Positions 55,969 to 64,000 of a stretch of DNA of 64,000 nt are shown here, piece by piece (position 1 is the first letter of the stretch; every line of letters starts with the position of its first letter). A program made the position numbers and the translations under genes. Origin of the DNA: Babesia bovis T2Bo. Lineage: Eukaryota > Apicomplexa > Aconoidasida > Piroplasmida > Babesiidae. Under the pieces are notes generated by a model. That model had not been told where the DNA came from. It ran no database searches and worked only from the letters and a program-made list of their open reading frames with translations. The stretch lies in the NCBI RefSeq assembly GCF_000165395.2, contig NC_010574.1, positions 124,001-188,000 on the forward strand. Reading direction: 5' to 3'.

Positions 55969-56898
55969 ATCCCCATCTCACTCAGTAAGTATTGATGTGC
56001 ATTTACGACGCTAGGAATACGGCACGTATATAGCAATAACATGTGGCACCACAATAACCATGTCAAGCACAGACCAGCATTTGGATCTGATCAACATTCA
56101 CAAATAACATTGTGGCTTCTCAGTATACTATCAGGATTGTCTATAGACTGGAATTGTGATGAACATGGTCACATTAGCAGAGGTTCTAGTGTATCCCGAT
56201 GTTATGGTGACATCGACCAAGGTTACAGTGATGTGATCCGTCTAGACAATGGACACTATCTTACTCAGACTTCAGTAGTAGCGTTTATTGGAACTCTTTA
56301 ACAGCGCTGGGACATTTCAATGGTGCCATATAGGCTACATTAACAGTCATCAGATGTAAGGCTGTACGTCGGATGCTCAAGCGGTATAGGGTAACGTTTT
56401 GCTACATCGTCTACTATGGATTTAAGTAGCTGCTGCGTTTTACATAGCATATCATAAGCAATTCTTAGATATGAGCAGAAAGAATTCACCACTGTGGCAT
56501 ATAACGTCAAAGGGCTCTTCATGGGACGGAATTCATATCAATGACCAACCATTAAAATTATAATGTTCTTATGACTGTGGTTTCCATTAGTCAACTGGCT
56601 ATTATGTGACGATCTGTTTGGGAAACTGTGGAAGGATGTAGTTCTACGTGAAAATACATGGAGGATTATAGACTATTAGACTTTGCAGCGTTCAAGCTGG
56701 CATAATACTACTGAAGTAGTGATCAATCAGCACAATGACGAATATCAAAAACTGTGCAATGCTGTGCGATAATAGACAATGCATGAATCATCCAATCCCC
56801 CAGATGCATACCACCATATATTCATTGTCAATTATTACATCATTTACCAAGGATATTCTTCCAGAAAAACCTTTGAATCATCTACAATTCTGTTAAGT
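55969..56898. repeat. Type B upstream block, right copy
   Basis: Second copy of the block at 51134-52066. In the small frame within it, one base change turns His to Leu. In this copy the frame of the following gene is open upstream to an ATG at 56779, adding 40 possible residues, but the shared N-terminus argues for the ATG at 56899. Confidence 0.85.
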
Positions 56899-57429
56899 AT
56901 GGCAGTCACCGCTCGTAACAACGGCTTCCGCAAGGTTGCCAAGTGGATTGTTGGTGCCGTTGTTGTGGCAAGTGCTAGCAACGGTATTGTCATGGCGGAA
57001 AAGGAGACACCCGAAATACCTGAGATACCAGAAGAGGAGGAGACCAAGATGGAAGTAACTGAAGTACCAGAACAGAAGCAGACTAAGACGGAAGTACCAG
57101 CAGTACCAGAGGGAGGGGATCGTGATGCGGGGGAAAAGTCTAAAGATGGTTCAGGGGCAACACCGGCTGAGCCAAAGCAACAAAAATCTTCTTCGAGTGC
57201 AGAGAAGGACTGGAAGTCTTCAGGTGATTTCTCTAAGGCTAATGTTGAAGATTGGATGCATGATTCGTTCATCAATTCCAAAGGTCCTGTCGGAATAGGA
57301 AAGAACGTTGCAGAAAACGCTGCTTTCAGAATAGCACAAAGGGAGGGTAAACAGTATGTACCCCCTACACCAGCTGCCAACCCTAAGCAAGCTGCCGAAG
57401 CTACACCAGCTGCTGCACCTGCTCAGTAG
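56899..57429 (+). CDS. SBP2-family truncated secreted protein, copy 5
   Basis: 176 residues; duplicate of copy 1 with fewer acidic repeats. The signal peptide, the SKGPVGIGKNVAENAAFRI block and the Pro/Ala-rich tail are shared. It stops at PAQ-TAG, but the next ten codons still read ADSASADKQ-stop, the exact end of copy 1, where the TAG is a GAG. So this copy lost its last ten residues by one base change. It is expressed from type B, not type A, upstream sequence. Confidence 0.8.
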   Translation: MAVTARNNGFRKVAKWIVGAVVVASASNGIVMAEKETPEIPEIPEEEETKMEVTEVPEQKQTKTEVPAVPEGGDRDAGEKSKDGSGATPAEPKQQKSSSSAEKDWKSSGDFSKANVEDWMHDSFINSKGPVGIGKNVAENAAFRIAQREGKQYVPPTPAANPKQAAEATPAAAPAQ

Positions 57430-58167
57430 GCTGATAGTGCTTCTGCCGATAAGCAGTAGAAGGGGTATGTTGGATTTGAATCAAGCATGTGGAACATGTC
57501 GTACTTGATGCTTATAAACTAGTTGACAGTTACCATATCAATATACAATATTTTGGATCTTGCTTCAAAGTACACTGGGACGGAAACGAGAACAACATTT
57601 TATTGTATGTGCATTTTTATTGATATCACATAATATAAGTGAATTATGATTTTATTAATTATTCAGTACATATGTAAATGTATATAGAAAGGGCAATTGT
57701 TAGATCTATAACTTCAGTGCAATCTGTTGGAGCAGATTTGACAGCTATGCTATGTTGTGCACATGTATTTAGCATGACCTATATGGCTATATAGGCAACT
57801 ACTATCGCTCTTGCCTGAGCAAAAGTTGGAAAAGCGAACAGTGATAAACAAACATTTACTACCCGTTAGTCTATGTAAGCAATGGTAAATTGCATGTTCA
57901 CTATGAAGATTTAATAGACTGAATAATAAAGGATGACACTGTTTATTAGCGTATTGACATGACAAGATGTAGCATTCACTTAGGATCACGATTTGACATA
58001 TTACGTTATAGGTGATACTATGGTGCATTGCACAAATGAAACGCTAGTAGAATAATGAAGAGAGGGCGCTCGATAATTACAATGCATTGCAGTGTTTATA
58101 TTGCTCTCTATTGTTAACAAGTACTTTAGGCAACTAGTAACTGAGTTGCCAAGATTTCTGACTCACC

Positions 58168-58743
58168 CTATGCTGAAGAGATAAGTTGGCAAAGTGCCAA
58201 AATATTAATTAATAGAAAACCCTTGACGGCAAAATCAAACTTTCTATCATTAATGGCAGCACCCCTTATATGCACCTCGATTTGTTTTCCAACTCTTGAA
58301 TCTGCAGCTTGAGTTGCGTCGTCCTTAGTGGATCTACTCCTCTTAGGCAAAGGAGGTGCAGGTGATTCATCACTTGCTTGTGATCCAGCCGTTAAAAAAC
58401 AGGCATTTCATCCGCATGTTAAACAACTACGTATTTGTATTTCCGTCGTTTTATCAAACCCCTTTACGTCGTTCAAATGTTGGTACCTATATAGGTAATT
58501 CTTACCCTTTTCCTAGTAATAAAGCATATTCACAATGTATTCTGGGAATTTAGCTGCTTCAATCTCATCCTTATCTGTCTTCATATGTTCTACGACATTC
58601 CCTTTTGCAGCGTCCTCTGCAATATCTTCGCATGCCCAGGCACCAGTATTCAATAAGCATAACATTATATTCCTAAGGTGCATTACAATATTGGGAACTT
58701 CGATGACATATATCTCCAAAGTGAATTGGTCACATGGTTCCAC
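58168..58743 (-). pseudogene. Decayed minus-strand gene in duplicated spacer, right copy
   Basis: Same relic as at 44110-44657. Here one frame runs about 190 codons with only two stops (TAG at 58513-58515 and a later TGA), both shared with the other copy. Pieces such as ACEDIAEDAAKGNVVEHMKT look like real protein. Confidence 0.5.
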
Positions 58744-59961
58744 GGTACAAAGTCGCTATTGTGAGCTATAAGTGATTAGTCGGATATGCTATTGCGCTAA
58801 CGCACTGGCGTTGGGTTGGGAGGTTGTTTTGTAAATATAAATACGCTTCATAAATGGATATGGAGCAACAGACGACCACTATTCATGGTTAAGCAATGTT
58901 AGATAGTTGTTTTAAAAAACGCACAAGACGTAACCACAAGACATAATCGTTTACAGCCAACAAAAATGGCATCATAGATACATACATGAACGCAAGCAAC
59001 AAAAGTAGGAACAAGCATATACACCGATGTACAAAATATCTCTGTCGCGTCAAAGACAGGCTCATATGAAAATTATTACATAGAAGAGCTGTATACACTA
59101 TCGAAATAAGAGAGGAAAATCAATTTCAAGGGAAATAATAAGGACGTTAATACAGCGGAGAAAAAAGAACAGCATGCCGAGTATCACATAATAACCATAT
59201 AAGAGAGCTGTCTCAGCAGGCACAACGCACCAAATGGGTCAAGTAACAGCATCCAGTGCAAAAATTAGGAAAAGGGGTAATTCACGTAGTGACACTGTCA
59301 ACAACACGGACAAGACAACTGGGGATGTAAACAGCCTTGTCCATATTGGCCCTAATATATGCCATAAAACCAGAGTAACGCTCATTGACCATTTTGACAG
59401 TGCGATCATCTGCATATTATGGTACATCACTCGGGATGCGATGGAATCTCTCAACCCACAGCCACGCTTATAAATGCATAGACCACAACGAAAGTGCCCA
59501 TTTCTATTCGTGTCTACGTTGTTCAACATCAAGAAATAAACAATAGACATCTAATACATGAATCACAGTTCGACTTAAATAATTAGCGCTGACTTTAACA
59601 ACCACAGACACCAGCGTTAATACACATACCACCACAATTCCTGTCACGCGTGATCAATTCTAACCAAACCACATACATATTGTATAATTTGGTGGGAATT
59701 TAATTTGAGATTTGTATGACGTCGGTTTTGAAGTATTCTTTTTATGTTAGTGAGGAACATGCAACTGATTCTTTAGGGTACACGCCAGCCTGCGTAGAAA
59801 GTAGACACGTCGGGATTTGCGTTTCATGTGTCTGTTTGTGGAGGATTGAATACTGAAATTCAGCATTATTTTAATATTGTGGTGTTTTTGATGGCTTACT
59901 TAGACTCGTTTCTTGATCCGTGAGGTTGATATTCGGTGTTGCTGGTTTTCTTGAGGCTGTA

Positions 59962-60051
59962 TTCTACCCTGCAAGTTACCCCTAAGTAGCTTGTATCAAT
60001 CTGAATTCGACTAGGTCACACTTGTTACTTTCTGTTGATTGTATTATCAGG
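59962..60051 (+). promoter_or_regulatory. Conserved 90-bp leader, type A, copy 4
   Basis: Same leader as at 42624, directly before the large repeat-bearing gene. Confidence 0.75.
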
Positions 60052-63000
60052 ATGGCAGTCACCGCTCGTAACAACGGCTTCCGCAAGGTTGCCAAGTGGA
60101 TTGTTGGTGCCGTGGTTGTGGCGAGTGCTAGCAGCGCTAATGTTGTTGGTTATGAATTAATGTCCGATGATCATACGTTCTTTGCAAGGCCAGGTTATGA
60201 TATAAATGGCAGCCCTATTGTTTACGAGAACTTTTTTGGTAAAGACTTTTCCGAAAGGGATGTCGATGTCATTATTGGGCATGATTTGGAGGATCATAAA
60301 AATTTTCGCACTCCTCAATACGCTGAACTCAAAAGAAGAGATGTTGTGCGTGAGATGTTTTACTTTGACCTTATCCTTCAAAGATTGCCAATCGATGTGG
60401 CTCAGGAGGCCTCTGAATATGCAACGTTTTCTATGTTACCTGATGATCTTGCCCGTAAAGTGAAGATCCGTCATTACAATAGGTTGTATCCTGGACTTCT
60501 TCAGCAGTTGCCTGATTACCTTATAGAGAAGGCTCTTAAATGCAACATTTATGAAGGCATATCACCTGATGTCATGTTAGAAATTGAATACTACCTCAAA
60601 GTTAAAAATAGGTGGAAACCTATGAGTCCGGAAATAATACGAGATACGAACGACGAGAATATGGACACCAATGACTCTAAGCCAGCTCAAGTGACACCCA
60701 CAACACCCTCACCATCAATTACTGATGAAGTCATTCAATTGCCCGAATATGTAGACGGCCCAGTTGTTTTCCCAAGTCACATTGATGATGAAATTATTCA
60801 ACTTCCGGATTATGAAGACAGTCCAATTGTCTTGCCCATTGAAACTGAGATTGAGGGATCTGAATCTTCTGAGTCCAGCAGTTCTGACAGCGAAGGTGAA
60901 GAGATCACACTTCCTGAAGATTCTGGTGTCGAGGAGCCCGATGATGATGTCATTCAATTACCCGAATATGTAGACAGTCCAATTGTCTTGCCCATTGAAA
61001 CTGAGATTGAGGGATCTGAATCTTCTGAGTCCAGCAGTTCTGACAGCGAAGGTGAAGAGATCACACTTCCTGAGGATTCTGGTGTCGAGGAGCCCGATGA
61101 TGATGTCATTCAATTACCCGAATATGTAGACGGCCCAGTTGTTTTCCCAAGTCACATTGATGATGAAATTATTCAACTTCCGGATTATGAAGACAGTCCA
61201 ATTGTCTTGCCCATTGAAACTGAGATTGAGGGATCTGAATCTTCTGAGTCCAGCAGTTCTGACAGCGAAGGTGAAGAGATCACACTTCCTGAGGATTCTG
61301 GTGTCGAGGAGCCCGATGATGATGTCATTCAATTGCCCGAATATGTAGACGGCCCAGTTGTTTTCCCAAGTCACATTGATGATGAAATTATTCAACTTCC
61401 GGATTATGAAGACAGTCCAATTGTCTTGCCCATTGAAACTGAGATTGAGGGATCTGAATCTTCTGAGTCCAGCAGTTCTGACAGCGAAGGTGAAGAGATC
61501 ACACTTCCTGAAGATTCTGGTGTCGAGGAGCCCGATGATGATGTCATTCAATTGCCCGAATATGTAGACGGCCCAGTTGTTTTCCCAAGTCACATTGATG
61601 ATGAAATTATTCAACTTCCGGATTATGAAGACAGTCCAATTGTCTTGCCCATTGAAACTGAGATTGAGGGATCTGAATCTTCTGAGTCCAGCAGTTCTGA
61701 CAGCGAAGGTGAAGAGATCACACTTCCTGAGGATTCTGGTGTCGAGGAGCCCGATGATGATGTCATTCAATTACCCGAATATGTAGACGGCCCAGTTGTT
61801 TTCCCAAGTCACATTGATGATGAAATTATTCAACTTCCGGATTATGAAGACAGTCCAATTGTCTTGCCCATTGAAACTGAGATTGAGGGATCTGAATCTT
61901 CTGAGTCCAGCAGTTCTGACAGCGAAGGTGAAGAGATCACACTTCCTGAGGATTCTGGTGTCGAGGAGCCCGATGATGATGTCATTCAATTGCCCGAATA
62001 TGTAGACGGCCCAGTTGTTTTCCCAAGTCACATTGATGATGAAATTATTCAACTTCCGGATTATGAAGACAGTCCAATTGTCTTGCCCATTGAAACTGAG
62101 ATTGAGGGATCTGAATCTTCTGAGTCCAGCAGTTCTGACAGCGAAGGTGAAGAGATCACACTTCCTGAGGATTCTGGTGTCGAGGAGCCCGATGATGATG
62201 TCATTCAATTACCCGAATATGTAGACGGCCCAGTTGTTTTCCCAAGTCACATTGATGATGAAATTATTCAACTTCCGGATTATGAAGACAGTCCAATTGT
62301 CTTGCCCATTGAAACTGAGATTGAGGGATCTGAATCTTCTGAGTCCAGCAGTTCTGACAGCGAAGGTGAAGAGATCACACTTCCTGAGGATTCTGGTGTC
62401 GAGGAGCCCGATGATGATGTCATTCAATTGCCCGAATATGTAGACGGCCCAGTTGTTTTCCCAAGTCACATTGATGATGAAATTATTCAACTTCCGGATT
62501 ATGAAGACAGTCCAATTGTCTTGCCCATTGAAACTGAGATTGAGGGATCTGAATCTTCTGAGTCCAGCAGTTCTGACAGCGAAGGTGAAGAGATCACACT
62601 TCCTGAAGATTCTGGTGTCGAGGAGCCCGATGATGATGTCATTCAATTGCCCGAATATGTAGACGGCCCAGTTGTCTTGCCCATTGAAACTGAGATTGAG
62701 GGATCTGAATCTTCTGAGTCCAGCAGTTCTGACAGCGAAGGTGAAGAGATCAAACTTCCTGAGGATTCTGGTGTCGAGGAGCCCGATGATGATGTCATTC
62801 AATTGCCCGAATATGTAGACGGCCCAGTTGTCTTGCCCATTGAAACTGAGATTGAGGGATCTGAATCTTCTGAGTCCAGCGGTTCTGACAGCGAAGGTGA
62901 AGAGATCACACTTCCTGAGGATTCTGGTGTCGAGGAGCCCGATGATGATGTCATTCAATTACCCGAATATGTAGACGGCCCAGTTGTTTTCCCGGGTCAC

Positions 63001-64000
63001 ATTTTTGATGAAATTGATGCCACACTTCCTGAGGATTCTGGTGTCGAGGAGCCCGATGATGATGTCATTCAATTACCCGAATATGTAGACGGCCCAGTTG
63101 TTTTCCCAAGTCACATTGATGATGAAATTGATGCCACACTTCCTGAAGATTCTGGTGTCGAGGAGCCCGATGATGATGTCATTCAATTGCCCGAATATGT
63201 AGACAGTCCAGTTGTCTTGCCCATTGAAACTGAGATTGAGGGATCTGAATCTTCTGAGTCCAGCACTTCTGACAGCGAAGGTGAAGAGATCACACTTCCT
63301 GAGGATTCTGGTGTCGAGGAGCCCGATGATGATGTCATTCAATTGCCCGAATATGTAGACAGTCCAATTGTCTTGCCCATTGAAACTGAGATTGAGGGAT
63401 CTGAATCTTCTGAGTCCAGCGGTTCTGACAGCGAAGGTGAAGAGATCACACTTCCTGAGGATTCTGGTGTCGAGGAGCCCGATGATGATGTCATTCAATT
63501 GCCCGAATATGTAGACGGCCCAGTTGTCTTGCCCATTGAAACTGAGATTGAGGGATCTGAATCTTCTGAGTCCAGCGGTTCTGACAGCGAAGGTGAAGAG
63601 ATCACACTTCCTGAAGATTCTGGTGTCGAGGAGCCCGATGATGATGTCATTCAATTACCCGAATATGTAGACGGCCCAGTTGTTTTCCCAAGTCACATTG
63701 ATGATGAAATTATTCAACTTCCGGATTATGAAGACAGTCCAATTGTCTTGCCCATTGAAACTGAGATTGAGGGATCTGAATCTTCTGAGTCCAGCAGTTC
63801 TGACAGCGAAGGTGAAGAGATCACACTTCCTGAGGATTCTGGTGTCGAGGAGCCCGATGATGATGTCATTCAATTACCCGAATATGTAGACAGTCCAATT
63901 GTCTTGCCCATTGAAACTGAGATTGAGGGATCTGAATCTTCTGAGTCCAGCGGTTCTGACAGCGAAGGTGAAGAGATCACACTTCCTGAAGATTCTGGTG
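60052..64000 (+). CDS. SBP2: SBP2-like spherical body protein, 3' end outside window
   Basis: Open from the ATG to the window edge: 1316 codons and no stop. The shared signal peptide comes first. One helical domain at about residues 45-195 follows (ENFFGKDFSERDVDVIIGHD, RLPIDVAQEASEYATFSMLP, LYPGLLQQLPDYLIEKALKC). A Thr/Pro linker leads into a strongly acidic repeat array from about residue 225 on. SBP2 of B. bovis is a protein of about 225 kDa released from spherical bodies to the host red cell membrane; the signal, the acidic repeats and the shortened relatives nearby fit it. The name is inferred from this pattern, not from a database match. The long open frames on the opposite strand here are shadows of the repeat. 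Confidence 0.7.
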   Translation, partial: MAVTARNNGFRKVAKWIVGAVVVASASSANVVGYELMSDDHTFFARPGYDINGSPIVYENFFGKDFSERDVDVIIGHDLEDHKNFRTPQYAELKRRDVVREMFYFDLILQRLPIDVAQEASEYATFSMLPDDLARKVKIRHYNRLYPGLLQQLPDYLIEKALKCNIYEGISPDVMLEIEYYLKVKNRWKPMSPEIIRDTNDENMDTNDSKPAQVTPTTPSPSITDEVIQLPEYVDGPVVFPSHIDDEIIQLPDYEDSPIVLPIETEIEGSESSESSSSDSEGEEITLPEDSGVEEPDDDVIQLPEYVDSPIVLPIETEIEGSESSESSSSDSEGEEITLPEDSGVEEPDDDVIQLPEYVDGPVVFPSHIDDEIIQLPDYEDSPIVLPIETEIEGSESSESSSSDSEGEEITLPEDSGVEEPDDDVIQLPEYVDGPVVFPSHIDDEIIQLPDYEDSPIVLPIETEIEGSESSESSSSDSEGEEITLPEDSGVEEPDDDVIQLPEYVDGPVVFPSHIDDEIIQLPDYEDSPIVLPIETEIEGSESSESSSSDSEGEEITLPEDSGVEEPDDDVIQLPEYVDGPVVFPSHIDDEIIQLPDYEDSPIVLPIETEIEGSESSESSSSDSEGEEITLPEDSGVEEPDDDVIQLPEYVDGPVVFPSHIDDEIIQLPDYEDSPIVLPIETEIEGSESSESSSSDSEGEEITLPEDSGVEEPDDDVIQLPEYVDGPVVFPSHIDDEIIQLPDYEDSPIVLPIETEIEGSESSESSSSDSEGEEITLPEDSGVEEPDDDVIQLPEYVDGPVVFPSHIDDEIIQLPDYEDSPIVLPIETEIEGSESSESSSSDSEGEEITLPEDSGVEEPDDDVIQLPEYVDGPVVLPIETEIEGSESSESSSSDSEGEEIKLPEDSGVEEPDDDVIQLPEYVDGPVVLPIETEIEGSESSESSGSDSEGEEITLPEDSGVEEPDDDVIQLPEYVDGPVVFPGHIFDEIDATLPEDSGVEEPDDDVIQLPEYVDGPVVFPSHIDDEIDATLPEDSGVEEPDDDVIQLPEYVDSPVVLPIETEIEGSESSESSTSDSEGEEITLPEDSGVEEPDDDVIQLPEYVDSPIVLPIETEIEGSESSESSGSDSEGEEITLPEDSGVEEPDDDVIQLPEYVDGPVVLPIETEIEGSESSESSGSDSEGEEITLPEDSGVEEPDDDVIQLPEYVDGPVVFPSHIDDEIIQLPDYEDSPIVLPIETEIEGSESSESSSSDSEGEEITLPEDSGVEEPDDDVIQLPEYVDSPIVLPIETEIEGSESSESSGSDSEGEEITLPEDSG
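60732..64000 (+). repeat. Modular 219/156/114-bp tandem repeat array
   Basis: Seventeen in-frame units counted from each CATTCAATT(A/G)CCCGAATATG. Unit starts: 60732 (219), 60951 (156), 61107 to 62421 (seven of 219), 62640 and 62796 (156), 62952 and 63066 (114), 63180, 63336 and 63492 (156), 63648 (219), 63867 (cut by the window). A 219-bp unit is a 156-bp unit plus a 63-bp module coding PVVFPSHIDDEIIQLPDYED. Neighbouring units are almost identical. Confidence 0.95.

Larger units (their letters stand above)
56899..59736. repeat. Segmental duplication, right unit
   Basis: Partner of 42714-45648. Small insertions, deletions and base changes are spread through it. The spacer after the gene holds no intact gene that I can support: conserved open stretches on both strands (for example 45167-45385 and 59234-59473) lack an agreed start between copies. 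Confidence 0.9.

Noticed and set aside
60715..63873. Long minus-strand frames and many 69-residue plus-strand frames over the repeat array
   Set aside because: They follow the 219-bp period of the acidic repeat exactly and lie opposite or out of frame to the real gene; repeats keep all frames open if one unit is open.

Overview
This window looks like nuclear DNA of a piroplasmid apicomplexan, most likely Babesia bovis. Three things point there. Genes are dense and lie on both strands. Most have several very short introns of about 33-46 bp with GTAAG/GTAGG donors. The right third carries a family of secreted proteins that resembles the spherical body protein 2 (SBP2) family of B. bovis. The gene content is eukaryotic and apicomplexan, including a CDPK with a PH domain, a RAP-domain protein and six-frame-invisible spliced genes. 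No tRNA, CRISPR array or transposase was seen. Exon joins were worked out by eye from GT/AG sites and reading phase.

1-41 kb is housekeeping. In order: a kelch-repeat protein (-); a membrane or secreted protein of unknown function (-); a CCCH zinc finger protein (-); PIG-M, the first GPI mannosyltransferase (+, eight exons); a propeller-plus-coiled-coil protein that may be a nucleoporin (-); a giant intronless UTP10/HEATR1 ribosome-biogenesis factor (+); an organellar ribosome recycling factor and an upstream mitochondrial-like protein (-); a UBR-type N-recognin ubiquitin ligase (-); CDPK7-like kinase and an F-box/LRR protein (+); a RING-LON protein (-); translation termination factor eRF3 (+); mitoribosomal protein mL54 and a RAP-domain protein (-). 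Shared themes are protein turnover (UBR, F-box, RING-LON), translation and ribosome assembly (UTP10, eRF3, RRF, mL54) and organelle RNA biology (RAP).

41-64 kb is a gene-family region. Six genes share a near-identical N-terminus with a signal peptide, then diverge into acidic repeat tails or a helical domain. They are driven by two unrelated kinds of upstream sequence. A two-gene module (short acidic copy, about 2.3 kb spacer, domain-bearing copy) occurs twice. The last copy, cut off by the window end, has a long modular acidic repeat array and is probably full-length SBP2. Gene fragments, a decayed minus-strand gene present twice, a frameshifted secreted gene and a 5S rRNA gene lie among them.

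The most striking pattern is that three of the same-strand neighbour pairs in the housekeeping part meet stop-to-start: ATGA, TAATG and TAG-C-ATG. This layout is expected of bacteria but not of nuclear genes. A second is a flip of T versus A richness of the + strand near 14-20 kb that does not follow coding direction.
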